A stretch of DNA of 27,079 bases from a virus. Made by a program: the position numbers and the translations under genes. How positions within the stretch are numbered: position 1 is the stretch's first letter; every line of letters starts with the position of its first letter. Shown one piece after another: positions 1-6,149 of this stretch. The stretch is taken from positions 1 to 27,079 of the IMG/VR virus record IMGVR_UViG_3300021354_000030. One strand, written 5' to 3'. The notes beneath the pieces were generated by a model, which saw only the letters and a list, made by a program, of their open reading frames with translations, searched no databases and was not told where the DNA came from.

Positions 1-158
1 GCCTTGGGGGAGTCCGAGTAGAACTGACGACGGGGCGTCGTGTCACTAAACACCTCCCGCAAATGGTCCACGAAGTCTGGGACGGGGACGGCCACTTCCC
101 GGAGACCGCCCTCCGGAGGATCTAGCTCATAGCCTGGAGGCGCCGTTGGATTCGCCAT
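1..158 (-). CDS. N-terminus of a phage virion or ejection protein (cut by window edge)
   Basis: An ATG at 158 opens a frame that stays open to the left edge, giving 52 codons. The product begins MANPTAPPGYELDPPEGG. The ATG overlaps the stop of the preceding gene by one base (TAATG), the junction used repeatedly in this operon, so I trust the start. A short N-terminal segment of the type PPGYxLD is, from my knowledge of phage proteins, often found at the start of large internal virion or transglycosylase-type ejection proteins. Its place after several helical small proteins fits that role. The bulk of the protein lies outside the window, so its function is inferred from context only. Confidence 0.7.
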   Translation of the reverse strand, partial: MANPTAPPGYELDPPEGGLREVAVPVPDFVDHLREVFSDTTPRRQFYSDSPK

Positions 159-1723
159 TACATGGGCTCCCAAGCATCAGTGTCCTCGTTGAAGAACATT
201 TTATGGCCGTCGGCACTCGTAGCCGTCTGTCTTGGTGGTCTGGCATGAGAACCCCCACTAGGGGCCCCACCATTGAACCCGGCGATACCGTCGACGGGCG
301 ACCTGATTTCTGCGGCGGGCAATGGGAGACCCTCTTTGGCCTTCTTCATCACCTCTTCGAGACTGGTGTTCCCATCAGAGTTTCGGATGATGTCATAGCC
401 CTTCATTCGAATTCGGTTATAGCGTTCGAGAACGACGGGGTCCTGCTTGTACTCACCGTCCTCATTTTTAGAGTAGGGGGCCTTCGTCAAGTCTTTGAGG
501 GCTGACATCTGCATACGTTGGCGGGTTAGTGTGTCATCTTTGCCCGCGAGGCCGCCGTTCGCTCTGCCCTCAGAAAGTTTCAGCCGAGCCTGTCGGATCT
601 TTAAATCCTCCGCAGCGGCATCGTTGTCGAGCATTTTGTCGTCGTACCGGAGAAGATTCGCATTCCCCTCTGCTCTTGTCTTGCCTGATGCAATAGCTGT
701 TACCCGGCCCCTTAGCCGCTCGAATTTCTTGGGATCTTGCTCCTGCGCGATAGCCAGCTTTTCGATGACGTTGACGCCCTTTGCGAATTCGTCTGGGCTG
801 AACCAGCGGGGGGTTCCGCCCTCTCCCAGTGGAGTACGGCCACTCGTCAAAGGTGCTGCGTACTTCGAGTCTTGAAGCTCCCGTTGGGCTTGTGATTTTT
901 CTTCAGGTGAGGCACTCGAAGCGATGATTTCGTCGAGGTGTTTTTTGTATTCTGGCGTCGGACCGCGGGTAACCTCAAGGTTCATCGATAGTTTGTTTTC
1001 CCCCGGATGCCGAACTAATCCCGTTGGGGTAACCTCTTTAATGACGTACTTGCCGTTATCGATTACTTGCCCGACCGGGCGTCTAATGAGGGGGCCCCAT
1101 GCAGAATTGAGCGCATCTCTTCCTTCTGAGGTGCCCCATAGTGCATCCGCTTCTGGAAGTCGGCCCTGCTTCGCCAGATCTCTCGAGGAAGCCACGAGAT
1201 TGTTTATTTTTGCCAGCGCCTCTGGGGCGTTTTGCGTGGCTAGACCCAGTGTGGGGGCCCATTTTGAAACCAGTTCAGGGGCCGCTTTACCTTCGAGAAC
1301 ACTATTCAGTTCGTCTTGTTGGCCTTGGGCTTCTTTCCTCCACTGCTCATGCTGCGATTGGATGTCGACTTCCTGAGCGGTTTGATCCCCCCGAAGGTTC
1401 GTGTTCTCTAAGGTAGCTTGTCTTTGGGGGCCAGCTTCAACGTACCGCTGCTGATTAAGACCTAGATTACCTTCCTGGACGTTGAGCCCCCGGTTCGCGT
1501 TATCCTGTAAACCCGCGTGGTAGTTCTTCAACTCCTCAAACTTAACCGCGTCGATCGTCGCCTTACGCCGTTCTGCCATGGCTTTACCCGCAAGCTCATT
1601 ACGGGCGGCCTCCGCCGCTAAACGAGTCCGGCGCTCATCCTCTGTGCCTTCGACCATTTCACGACCGAATCGAAAACCTTCGTGGAATCCTTGGATCCCG
1701 CCGAGCATTGCCTGTCCATTCAT
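158..1723 (-). CDS. putative internal virion (DNA-ejection) protein, 521 aa
   Basis: This is a long, hydrophilic, mostly helical protein rich in Q, E, A and R, with no signal peptide and no membrane segment. Residues about 30-150 are Gln/Glu/Arg-rich and coiled-coil-like; a glycine/alanine-rich tail precedes a C-terminal segment ending DAWEPM. I chose the ATG at 1723 because it overlaps the upstream stop by one base (TGATG); an in-frame TTG at 1735 would add four residues. No enzymatic motif is visible. Position among helical small proteins at the end of the structural operon, after lysis genes, matches the internal virion proteins of T7-like and related podoviruses, which leave the capsid with the DNA. 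That function is an inference from gene order and composition. Confidence 0.6.
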   Translation of the reverse strand: MNGQAMLGGIQGFHEGFRFGREMVEGTEDERRTRLAAEAARNELAGKAMAERRKATIDAVKFEELKNYHAGLQDNANRGLNVQEGNLGLNQQRYVEAGPQRQATLENTNLRGDQTAQEVDIQSQHEQWRKEAQGQQDELNSVLEGKAAPELVSKWAPTLGLATQNAPEALAKINNLVASSRDLAKQGRLPEADALWGTSEGRDALNSAWGPLIRRPVGQVIDNGKYVIKEVTPTGLVRHPGENKLSMNLEVTRGPTPEYKKHLDEIIASSASPEEKSQAQRELQDSKYAAPLTSGRTPLGEGGTPRWFSPDEFAKGVNVIEKLAIAQEQDPKKFERLRGRVTAIASGKTRAEGNANLLRYDDKMLDNDAAAEDLKIRQARLKLSEGRANGGLAGKDDTLTRQRMQMSALKDLTKAPYSKNEDGEYKQDPVVLERYNRIRMKGYDIIRNSDGNTSLEEVMKKAKEGLPLPAAEIRSPVDGIAGFNGGAPSGGSHARPPRQTATSADGHKMFFNEDTDAWEPM

Positions 1724-2118
1724 CAGAACCCCCAACTATCGACGTCGTGTTTGACCGCATGTAGAAAATCAAATTTTTCCGGTACGAAAGGGCCCGGATC
1801 TTTGTACTGCACTTTGGGGTCCGCATATTTCCCAACGCGGAGGCCCGCATTCAAATGTTCTTTCTGGTCGTTGGCGTAATACTCACGCGCGTTTTCATCC
1901 TGCCCAGCTTCGTGGGCATCCTTCTTAGTGTTGTAATAGCCCTTGGCTGCGCCACCAATGGTTCCCACCATGCTGCCAATCGCTTCCGCCCGGGCTTTTT
2001 TTTGGGCGGTTTCAGCCTCCCACATATTTTGCTGTCTTTGCCGCTCGGCCCTCGCGAGCTCTTGGAGATTCTCAAGCCCGATTAGAGAAAGGTCTTGCCC
2101 GTACTTTGCGACGTTCAT
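1723..2118 (-). CDS. putative small internal virion protein, 131 aa
   Basis: The protein begins MNVAKYGQDLS and has a long helical first half rich in Gln, Arg and Ala (residues about 15-50). A short glycine/alanine-rich stretch follows (IGSMVGTIGGAAKGYY, about 47-62), then a charged, tyrosine-containing C-terminal half. It overlaps the upstream gene by four bases (ATGA) and the downstream gene by one, so all three are probably coupled in translation. A short amphipathic Gly/Ala segment within a helical protein is common among podoviral ejection proteins that insert into the cell envelope. I do not recognise a named family, and the role is inferred from its neighbours. Confidence 0.6.
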   Translation of the reverse strand: MNVAKYGQDLSLIGLENLQELARAERQRQQNMWEAETAQKKARAEAIGSMVGTIGGAAKGYYNTKKDAHEAGQDENAREYYANDQKEHLNAGLRVGKYADPKVQYKDPGPFVPEKFDFLHAVKHDVDSWGF

Positions 2119-2576
2119 ACTCCGAGTCCTCCAAAGCGCATGTCCTGCTCGGCGTTGGTCAAGCCAATTCGAGTTTGATTCAAGAGGCCCACTTTTGTAG
2201 ATGCAGTGCCGAGTGCCGCTTGGTCAGCCATTGACATGGCTTGGTCTGCGTTGGGGGTCACGCCGTAACGGCCTTGCATACGAGCCTGAATGCCGGCTGC
2301 CTGGGATGGGGCAGATAAAACCTGATTGACTTGGTCCATCCCCTTGAGCATGAGACCGCCCCCGGCCAGGTTAGACATCTGCATACCATATTTCTGGATG
2401 TCTGGAAGCGCCTGTTGGTACTTCTGCTTTCCGATCTGGTAATTGGCATAGCTCATCGGAGTCATGCCGTTGGCAATAGCCGCTACTTCTGCTTGCGACG
2501 CATTTGGATTTGCAGCCAAATAGGCTTTTGCCCGATCAGACGGACTTTGTGCTGCTCCTGCGGGTGATGTTCCCAT
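2115..2576 (-). CDS. putative internal virion protein, 153 aa
   Basis: The product begins MGTSPAGAAQSPSDRAKAYL. It is alanine- and glutamine-rich and predicted helical, with an apolar Gly/Leu/Met segment near residues 68-80 (LAGGGLMLKGM) and several methionines. A good ribosome site (GGAGG followed by TAATT) sits just before the ATG at 2576. The gene lies two bases after the upstream stop and overlaps the next gene by four bases. No catalytic motif is present. The composition resembles small virion proteins co-packaged for genome delivery. I cannot assign it to a family; it may form one ejection complex with its neighbours. Confidence 0.6.
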   Translation of the reverse strand: MGTSPAGAAQSPSDRAKAYLAANPNASQAEVAAIANGMTPMSYANYQIGKQKYQQALPDIQKYGMQMSNLAGGGLMLKGMDQVNQVLSAPSQAAGIQARMQGRYGVTPNADQAMSMADQAALGTASTKVGLLNQTRIGLTNAEQDMRFGGLGV

Positions 2577-2578
2577 AA

Positions 2579-3367
2579 TTACCTCCAGCCTCCACCGGGT
2601 ACAGATCCGGCCAAATTGTATTGGCTGGCTACATTGTTCAGGCTTCCCTGAAACGCACTATTCGCGGTTTCCCCGCCTACACTAGAAAGGCCGCTTGCGG
2701 CTCCTCCCAATCCTGACAAACCCATTCCAACGCTCATTAGCGAACCGCCAACTTGTCCCATTGCTGCATTTGCGGCGGCCTTGTTCTGGATCTGGGCATT
2801 GATTCTTTGAGCTTGTGCATCAGCGGCTTGTTGGCCGCCAGAAGTCATAGCCCCAAGTCCCGCTCTCAAATCTGTAGTTCTGCGATTGAGAAACTGTTCC
2901 GTTCTGCCAAGGTACTTGTTGAGGCCATTTACCCGTCCTTGAACGTTGCTGTCCATCGTGGCGTTATTGACATTGTTGGCCCCCAATCCCATTTGGTCGA
3001 ACCAACGCCCGGACCCTGGGCCGCCCGAGGCGGCAGCAATTGGGACCATTGAATTGCCAAAACCAGAAGCGGCATTACGCCACATTTGATCGACCCCCAT
3101 GCTCCCGGATTCATCGAGGGCATTCTGCGAGTTGAGATAGCCGAGGTCATCCCTAGAAACAGAATCAAGAGGTTTTTGTATTTGCTGGCCTAATTCATTG
3201 ACCTGCTTTGCTGCTCTGGCAGCGGCCAGCTCTTCCGGGGTGGGAGCCCATTTTCCTGGTGTGCCACCAAAAGCACCCGTTGCACTTGCTATAGATACCC
3301 CGGTTCCTACTGCACTAACTCCAACACCTACCGCAGCTATTGCGGCGGCGGAAAGTCCAAAAGTCAT
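2579..3367 (-). CDS. putative ejection or internal virion protein with Gly/Ala-rich segments, 262 aa
   Basis: Residues about 4-33 form an uninterrupted Ala/Val/Gly hydrophobic stretch that could insert into a membrane. A Trp-containing linker follows, then a Gln/Ala helix (about 45-66). A Gly/Ser/Ala-rich middle contains FLNRRTTDLRAGLGAM, followed by a second apolar glycine-rich stretch near 205-235. The start overlaps the cupin gene stop (ATGA). Podoviral proteins comparable to T7 gp14 are small, membrane-seeking and ejected first to make an outer-membrane pore. The N-terminal hydrophobic segment and gene position fit such a role, but I see no diagnostic family motif. Confidence 0.6.
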   Translation of the reverse strand: MTFGLSAAAIAAVGVGVSAVGTGVSIASATGAFGGTPGKWAPTPEELAAARAAKQVNELGQQIQKPLDSVSRDDLGYLNSQNALDESGSMGVDQMWRNAASGFGNSMVPIAAASGGPGSGRWFDQMGLGANNVNNATMDSNVQGRVNGLNKYLGRTEQFLNRRTTDLRAGLGAMTSGGQQAADAQAQRINAQIQNKAAANAAMGQVGGSLMSVGMGLSGLGGAASGLSSVGGETANSAFQGSLNNVASQYNLAGSVPGGGWR

Positions 3368-3810
3368 AATTCCTCCGGTGCCGGTAAAGCGGCTACAAAC
3401 ATGTCGTATTCTTCAAACGTTTCACAGCACATGACTTTTTCCATTTCGTCGTTGTCAGCATCGGTGGTGCCGAGGTCCGGATGGGCTGTCAGCCATATAA
3501 CGTCAGTCAATGAAACCAAAGCCCGTTGAGTTCCAGGTTTAGTCACGAAAACATCTGGGGCTCTAACCGTTGTCTTGTTTCCATCTTGGTCTACGACCAG
3601 GGCTTCTCCCTGAAGGATCACTGTGAGGTGTTCGATTTTATGGACGTAAGTAACCACGCACGAACCGGCTGGGGCTTCAGCCCATCTTCCATAAACCCCT
3701 TTTGCGCGGTAGTGCTTAACTGGCGGGGTAAACGAATGTTCAGAGTTCGCTAAGGTCACCGCTAGATCTGATAAAGCGCCTTTTAGTGGTGCCGAGATTT
3801 CGGTGGTCAC
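3364..3810 (-). CDS. cupin-fold phage protein, 148 aa
   Basis: The central region (about residues 52-108) shows the two cupin half-motifs. The first is YVHKIEHLTVILQGEA, with His57, Glu60 and His61 as possible metal ligands before the conserved glycine. The second is DVFVTKPGTQRALVSLTDV, with the PG turn, then a strand ending in TAHP. Cupins form a small beta-barrel that often binds a metal or sugar-like ligand. Single-domain cupin proteins do occur in podoviral genomes, but their role is not established. The start is GTG at 3810, overlapping the GNAT-like gene by four bases (GTGA), so it is translated with the late operon. Some metal ligands are non-canonical, so it may be structural rather than enzymatic. 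Confidence 0.7.
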   Translation of the reverse strand: MTTEISAPLKGALSDLAVTLANSEHSFTPPVKHYRAKGVYGRWAEAPAGSCVVTYVHKIEHLTVILQGEALVVDQDGNKTTVRAPDVFVTKPGTQRALVSLTDVIWLTAHPDLGTTDADNDEMEKVMCCETFEEYDMFVAALPAPEEL

Positions 3811-4199
3811 CCCAATTCCCTCTCGTAGACTGTAGCCACCGCTTTCCAGCCAGGGATACGATCAAATCCGGGGCGGCAGGACCACATCGTCATCTTGTCG
3901 AACCCATGGTCGTCCGCAAGATCATCAACTGCACTTTGAAACCGCTCAATATTCTTCTCGCCCTCGGCATAGGCGATCCAGATAAACATCTCCCCCTTCC
4001 CGTTGTAGGTATTTTGCTCAGGCTTCACGACGAGGAAACCAGTCTCCCCGATATATACGAATGCCCGACCCGCAACGCACGCCGAATAAACATCTTCAGG
4101 GCGCCAGGCCGCGCCAGTTTTCACCCTGGTGGCCTCAACGCCCGCCCGGATCTCTTCCCAGCAATCTCGGACATCGACCAACTCGAGGTTGTCAGTCAC
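3807..4199 (-). CDS. GNAT-like phage protein, 130 aa (resembles T7 gp13-type)
   Basis: The protein runs from an N-terminal helix (VRDCWEEIRAGVEA), through a strand-rich core (AFVYIGETGFLVVKP, MFIWIAYAEG), to a helix (IERFQSAVDDLADDHGF) and a C-terminus with SCRPGFDRIPGWKAV and TVYERELG. This layout and the RPGF...GW...Y ending match small phage proteins with an acetyltransferase-like fold seen near the ejection genes of T7-like phages. I do not see a clear acetyl-CoA pyrophosphate loop (RxxGxG/A), so it may be a structural or assembly version of the fold. The start is GTG at 4199, with a GTGA overlap to the previous stop. Confidence 0.6.
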   Translation of the reverse strand: MTDNLELVDVRDCWEEIRAGVEATRVKTGAAWRPEDVYSACVAGRAFVYIGETGFLVVKPEQNTYNGKGEMFIWIAYAEGEKNIERFQSAVDDLADDHGFDKMTMWSCRPGFDRIPGWKAVATVYERELG

Positions 4200-4396
4200 C
4201 GTGCTTGCCTCGATAATTCGATTTGAATCTGGGTCATCGTCTTCTGGATTTGGTCGTATTGGGCATCATGCTTGTCGAGGTGCTCCTCGAATCCTGACTC
4301 AAGTTTTGTCATGCGGTACTCGAGATTTTGGACGGAAGACCAAGTAATGATAGCGACCCCCGCCAGGGTAAAAACCAGCTTAATCCAGTCAGTCAT
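4196..4396 (-). CDS. small membrane protein with N-terminal TM helix and coiled coil, 66 aa (lysis-associated)
   Basis: I place the start at the ATG at 4396 (MTDWIKLVFTLAGVAIITWS). GAGGAAAG lies a few bases upstream, and the ATG overlaps the preceding ORF stop by eight bases. One membrane segment spans about residues 5-20. The rest is a charged heptad-like helix (LEYRMTKLESGFEEHLDKH, then MTQIQIELSRQ). An N-terminal anchor plus a periplasmic coiled coil is the layout of inner-membrane spanins and of some small holin accessory proteins. It sits at the end of the lysis cassette. It is shorter than typical Rz proteins, so an i-spanin role is only a suggestion. Confidence 0.6.
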   Translation of the reverse strand: MTDWIKLVFTLAGVAIITWSSVQNLEYRMTKLESGFEEHLDKHDAQYDQIQKTMTQIQIELSRQAR

Positions 4397-4649
4397 GCTC
4401 TTTCCTCTCAACCTCGTAACAGCGAACTCCAGAAGTGAAACCTGACGAGGGATGTATGCCATACCCAACTTCCTCAAAAATTAGTGAACCCGTCATAGCG
4501 CACTCACACCCAGTTACTGTAAGAGCTGCCGCGCACGCGAGTACCCACGCAAAAGGACGTCCCCGCCCCCGTTGATTTTGTTGATCTTGTCCCCCTTGAT
4601 GTCCAGCTCGACATCCTCTGGAATTGGGGGCATCACCAGCCTGGGGCAC
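4389..4649 (-). CDS. putative lipoprotein (o-spanin candidate), 86 aa, partly nested in the preceding gene
   Basis: Translated from the ATG at 4649, this frame has a basic Gly/Gln/Arg-rich leader (about 30 residues), a hydrophobic core PFAWVLACAAALT, and the lipobox VTGC with the lipidated cysteine near residue 48. About 38 residues remain after cleavage. The first 136 bases overlap the 96-aa gene in another frame, recalling the Rz/Rz1 arrangement in which an outer-membrane lipoprotein gene is embedded in its partner. Its stop overlaps the next ATG by eight bases (ATGACTGA), which argues for real translation. Against this, the N-terminus is long and low in complexity because it is forced by the overlapping frame. 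No other in-frame ATG precedes the signal. Confidence 0.5.
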   Translation of the reverse strand: MPQAGDAPNSRGCRAGHQGGQDQQNQRGRGRPFAWVLACAAALTVTGCECAMTGSLIFEEVGYGIHPSSGFTSGVRCYEVERKEHD

Positions 4650-4804
4650 TCTTTCGCCGGGGCTTCTGGGAGTTTCAGTCCGGGTGCGACCGGCGCAGAA
4701 ATGCAGCCATTCAACAGGGCGAATAAAAAAAAGACGGCGATCCAGAAAAAAATGCCGATAAGAAGCACTTGCTTAACTGGGTCACGTTCGGGTTCAGGAA
4801 ACAT
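4514..4804 (-). CDS. putative lipoprotein or membrane-anchored lysis accessory protein, 96 aa
   Basis: After a short charged leader (MFPEPERDPVKQ), residues about 13-33 are strongly hydrophobic (VLLIGIFFWIAVFFLFALL) and run into NGC, a plausible if imperfect lipobox (L-N-G-C). A proline-rich mature part follows (APVAPGLKLPEAP, PPIPEDVELDIKGDK), ending RGYSRARQLL. Proline-rich small lipoproteins beside the endolysin are typical outer-membrane spanins. The PPIP..V.LDIKGD segment resembles small podoviral lipoproteins found in lysis regions. The ATG overlaps the endolysin stop by 11 bases and has GGAG about ten bases upstream. It could instead be an inner-membrane anchor if the lipobox is not used. 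Confidence 0.65.
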   Translation of the reverse strand: MFPEPERDPVKQVLLIGIFFWIAVFFLFALLNGCISAPVAPGLKLPEAPAKECPRLVMPPIPEDVELDIKGDKINKINGGGDVLLRGYSRARQLLQ

Positions 4805-5228
4805 AAAGTTTGCGCTCCGCGTTACGCCGTCTAATTAGCCCTGTTACCTTCTTTAATCTGCCAGCATTGACCCACATCATGAACGCCGCAGCGGCGGCTA
4901 GGGTCTTGCCACTTTTGTGATATTTGATAACTGAAGACTTCTGGAAATTACCCACGCCGACGTTATAGGCCAGGGAAACCATGGCACTGAATTGTCCGGG
5001 GGTGGTGGGGGCGTCGCCGATTAAATTGGAGATAAACTTCTCCGTGAAAAGGAGGTGCTCCTTCAGCTTTTCTTCTGCTTCTCGAGGGAAAATAGAGAGG
5101 CCCCGGTAAACCCAAGGGCCCGTCGTGCCGTAGCCGATGGTCCAGATACCCCGTACGTCCTGGTACGCGGTAAGGCGGAGGCCCTCGAAGGACTTAATTA
5201 AGTCCACCCCCGCCTGATTGGTGTACAT
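4794..5228 (-). CDS. endolysin, T4-type lysozyme (GH24 muramidase), 144 aa
   Basis: The enzyme cuts the MurNAc-GlcNAc bond of peptidoglycan at the end of infection. The N-terminus reads SFEGLRLTAYQDVRGIWTIG and gives the glutamate/aspartate/threonine triad of T4 lysozyme with identical spacing: Glu15, Asp24 and Thr30 counted from the ATG at 5228. Later conserved segments include QFSAMVSLAYNVGVGNF and GLIRRRNAER. The length is typical for single-domain phage lysozymes. There is no signal-anchor, so export should depend on a holin. The ATG overlaps the previous stop by one base (TGATG); a GTG at 5231 is an alternative adding one residue. Confidence 0.95.
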   Translation of the reverse strand: MYTNQAGVDLIKSFEGLRLTAYQDVRGIWTIGYGTTGPWVYRGLSIFPREAEEKLKEHLLFTEKFISNLIGDAPTTPGQFSAMVSLAYNVGVGNFQKSSVIKYHKSGKTLAAAAAFMMWVNAGRLKKVTGLIRRRNAERKLYVS

Positions 5229-5467
5229 CACTTCCGGCCTTCCGCGAGAACGTCTTTCAGTTCTTCTGTGGTATCCAGAATCTCGTCGGCCTCTTCCATG
5301 TTCAGGCCCGAACCTTTAGTTGCCCACCCAATGACCATAATCGACACATAAGAAAGCGCCAGGAGAATGTTCCTCCAGGGACCATCGGGCATCGAAGTCA
5401 AAAGACCGTTCAGGGGGATCAGGACGGCCCAGGCGTTGAACCCGGCATTGGTTGTCAGAGCCTTCAC
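5228..5467 (-). CDS. putative holin, 79 aa
   Basis: Two hydrophobic stretches are visible: about residues 10-25 (FNAWAVLIPLNGLL) and 32-49 (NILLALSYVSIMVIGWA). They are joined by a short proline/glycine turn. A strongly acidic C-terminal tail follows (MEEADEILDTTEELKDVLAEG). A small protein with two membrane helices and a charged tail placed directly before the endolysin is the usual layout of a holin, which permeabilises the inner membrane to release the lysozyme. The start is GTG at 5467, overlapping the upstream stop by four bases (GTGA). The first hydrophobic stretch is weak, so topology is uncertain, and holin families are too diverse for sequence alone to prove the role. Confidence 0.6.
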   Translation of the reverse strand: MKALTTNAGFNAWAVLIPLNGLLTSMPDGPWRNILLALSYVSIMVIGWATKGSGLNMEEADEILDTTEELKDVLAEGRK

Positions 5468-5706
5468 GGTGCGGCCTTACTCGTTGCAAGGATGTGGGCA
5501 AACTGAATCGCGTTGTCGAATGCTGTTTTGCTGAGAAGGACTCCTTCAGATTTGAGCTGCGCGAGGGCGCCAGCTTTCTTCGCTTCCCCAGCGATTTCCT
5601 TGTCGGCCCAGTCGTGATACGCGGTCTGTACTTTTTCGAGAATCCCCGAACCTAGAATGATAGAAGCGAGTGCGTGGATAAGACCTGAAATGACGACAGC
5701 GTTCAT
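5464..5706 (-). CDS. small membrane-anchored protein at the head of the lysis operon, 80 aa
   Basis: Residues about 3-20 form a hydrophobic helix (AVVISGLIHALASIILGSG). An amphipathic helical region follows (ILEKVQTAYHDWADKEIAGE) and then an Ala/Leu-rich C-terminal half. AAGGGGA lies five bases before the ATG. It is the first gene after a spacer with a promoter-like region, so it heads the lysis and ejection operon. Proteins of this type (one N-terminal TM, then an amphipathic helix) are common beside phage holins and may be a second holin, an antiholin or an unrelated membrane protein. I do not recognise a named family. Confidence 0.6.
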   Translation of the reverse strand: MNAVVISGLIHALASIILGSGILEKVQTAYHDWADKEIAGEAKKAGALAQLKSEGVLLSKTAFDNAIQFAHILATSKAAP

Positions 5707-5759
5707 AAAATCCCCCTTATGTATGGTGACATGTTAACAGATTGAGGTTGTCAAGCCTA
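5707..5759 (-). promoter_or_regulatory. promoter-like spacer before the lysis operon, with shared 14-bp element
   Basis: On the - strand this 53-base spacer contains TTGACA (5754-5749), a perfect -35 hexamer but with no good -10 at 17 bases. It also holds GTTAACATGTCACC (5739-5726), an 11-of-14 match to the element GTTRACWAGNTAAC seen in three other spacers. AT-rich CATACAT follows it directly, before the ribosome site AAGGGGA. It is the only spacer of this size between the tail and lysis genes. Initiation here is inferred. Confidence 0.5.
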
Positions 5760-6149
5760 TCATATGAAGTCGGGTTTCAAAGGAAAAGCGCCATCGGTCC
5801 AGTCACGAAGTTGCTGCCGATACGACAGAAGTTGTCCGTACTGAGACTCCGTCAGTGACGTAGGAACCTTGAGATCCACCTGATCCCGGTGCCGAATGGA
5901 GTACCAATCCGTTGATGCCAGCAGTTGAACCCTATTGTCTAATCTCGATTGAGTAATTGCTGAAGGGTCGTCAACAAGTGCACCATCAACCACCATTTTG
6001 CCAATAATACTGTGGACGTCCATAGCAAAAAGCCGTCCTTGCCCCTCCGGTATTTCTTCGTCAAAGTATTCTGGACGTAAGGTTTCAACGCTTGAAACAG
6101 ATCGAATTGTTGCGCCTGTTAAAAGATCGTAGTAAATAAGGCTGTTCAT
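5760..6149 (-). CDS. tail fibre assembly chaperone-like protein, 129 aa
   Basis: The N-terminal half contains MNSLIYYDLLTGATIRS and a conserved-looking IPEGQGRL segment. The C-terminal half has LLASTDWYSIRHRDQVD, then SLTESQYGQLLSYRQQLRDW. The pattern 'L..SDW...R...Q......L....Y..LL.YRQ.LRD' is that of phage tail assembly chaperone and tail-fibre assembly C-terminal domains (Phage_tail_APC-type). Such proteins help a neighbouring fibre trimerise and may cap it. The gene overlaps the stop of the 1081-aa fibre or tip gene by four bases (ATGA), as expected for a dedicated chaperone. The partner is inferred from adjacency. Confidence 0.75.
   Translation of the reverse strand: MNSLIYYDLLTGATIRSVSSVETLRPEYFDEEIPEGQGRLFAMDVHSIIGKMVVDGALVDDPSAITQSRLDNRVQLLASTDWYSIRHRDQVDLKVPTSLTESQYGQLLSYRQQLRDWTDGAFPLKPDFI

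Noticed and set aside
4397-4477. N-terminal extension of the 66-aa membrane protein (27 extra codons)
   Set aside because: The extension lies in the overlapping 86-aa frame, places a basic stretch before the TM helix, and the ATG at 4396 has the better ribosome site.
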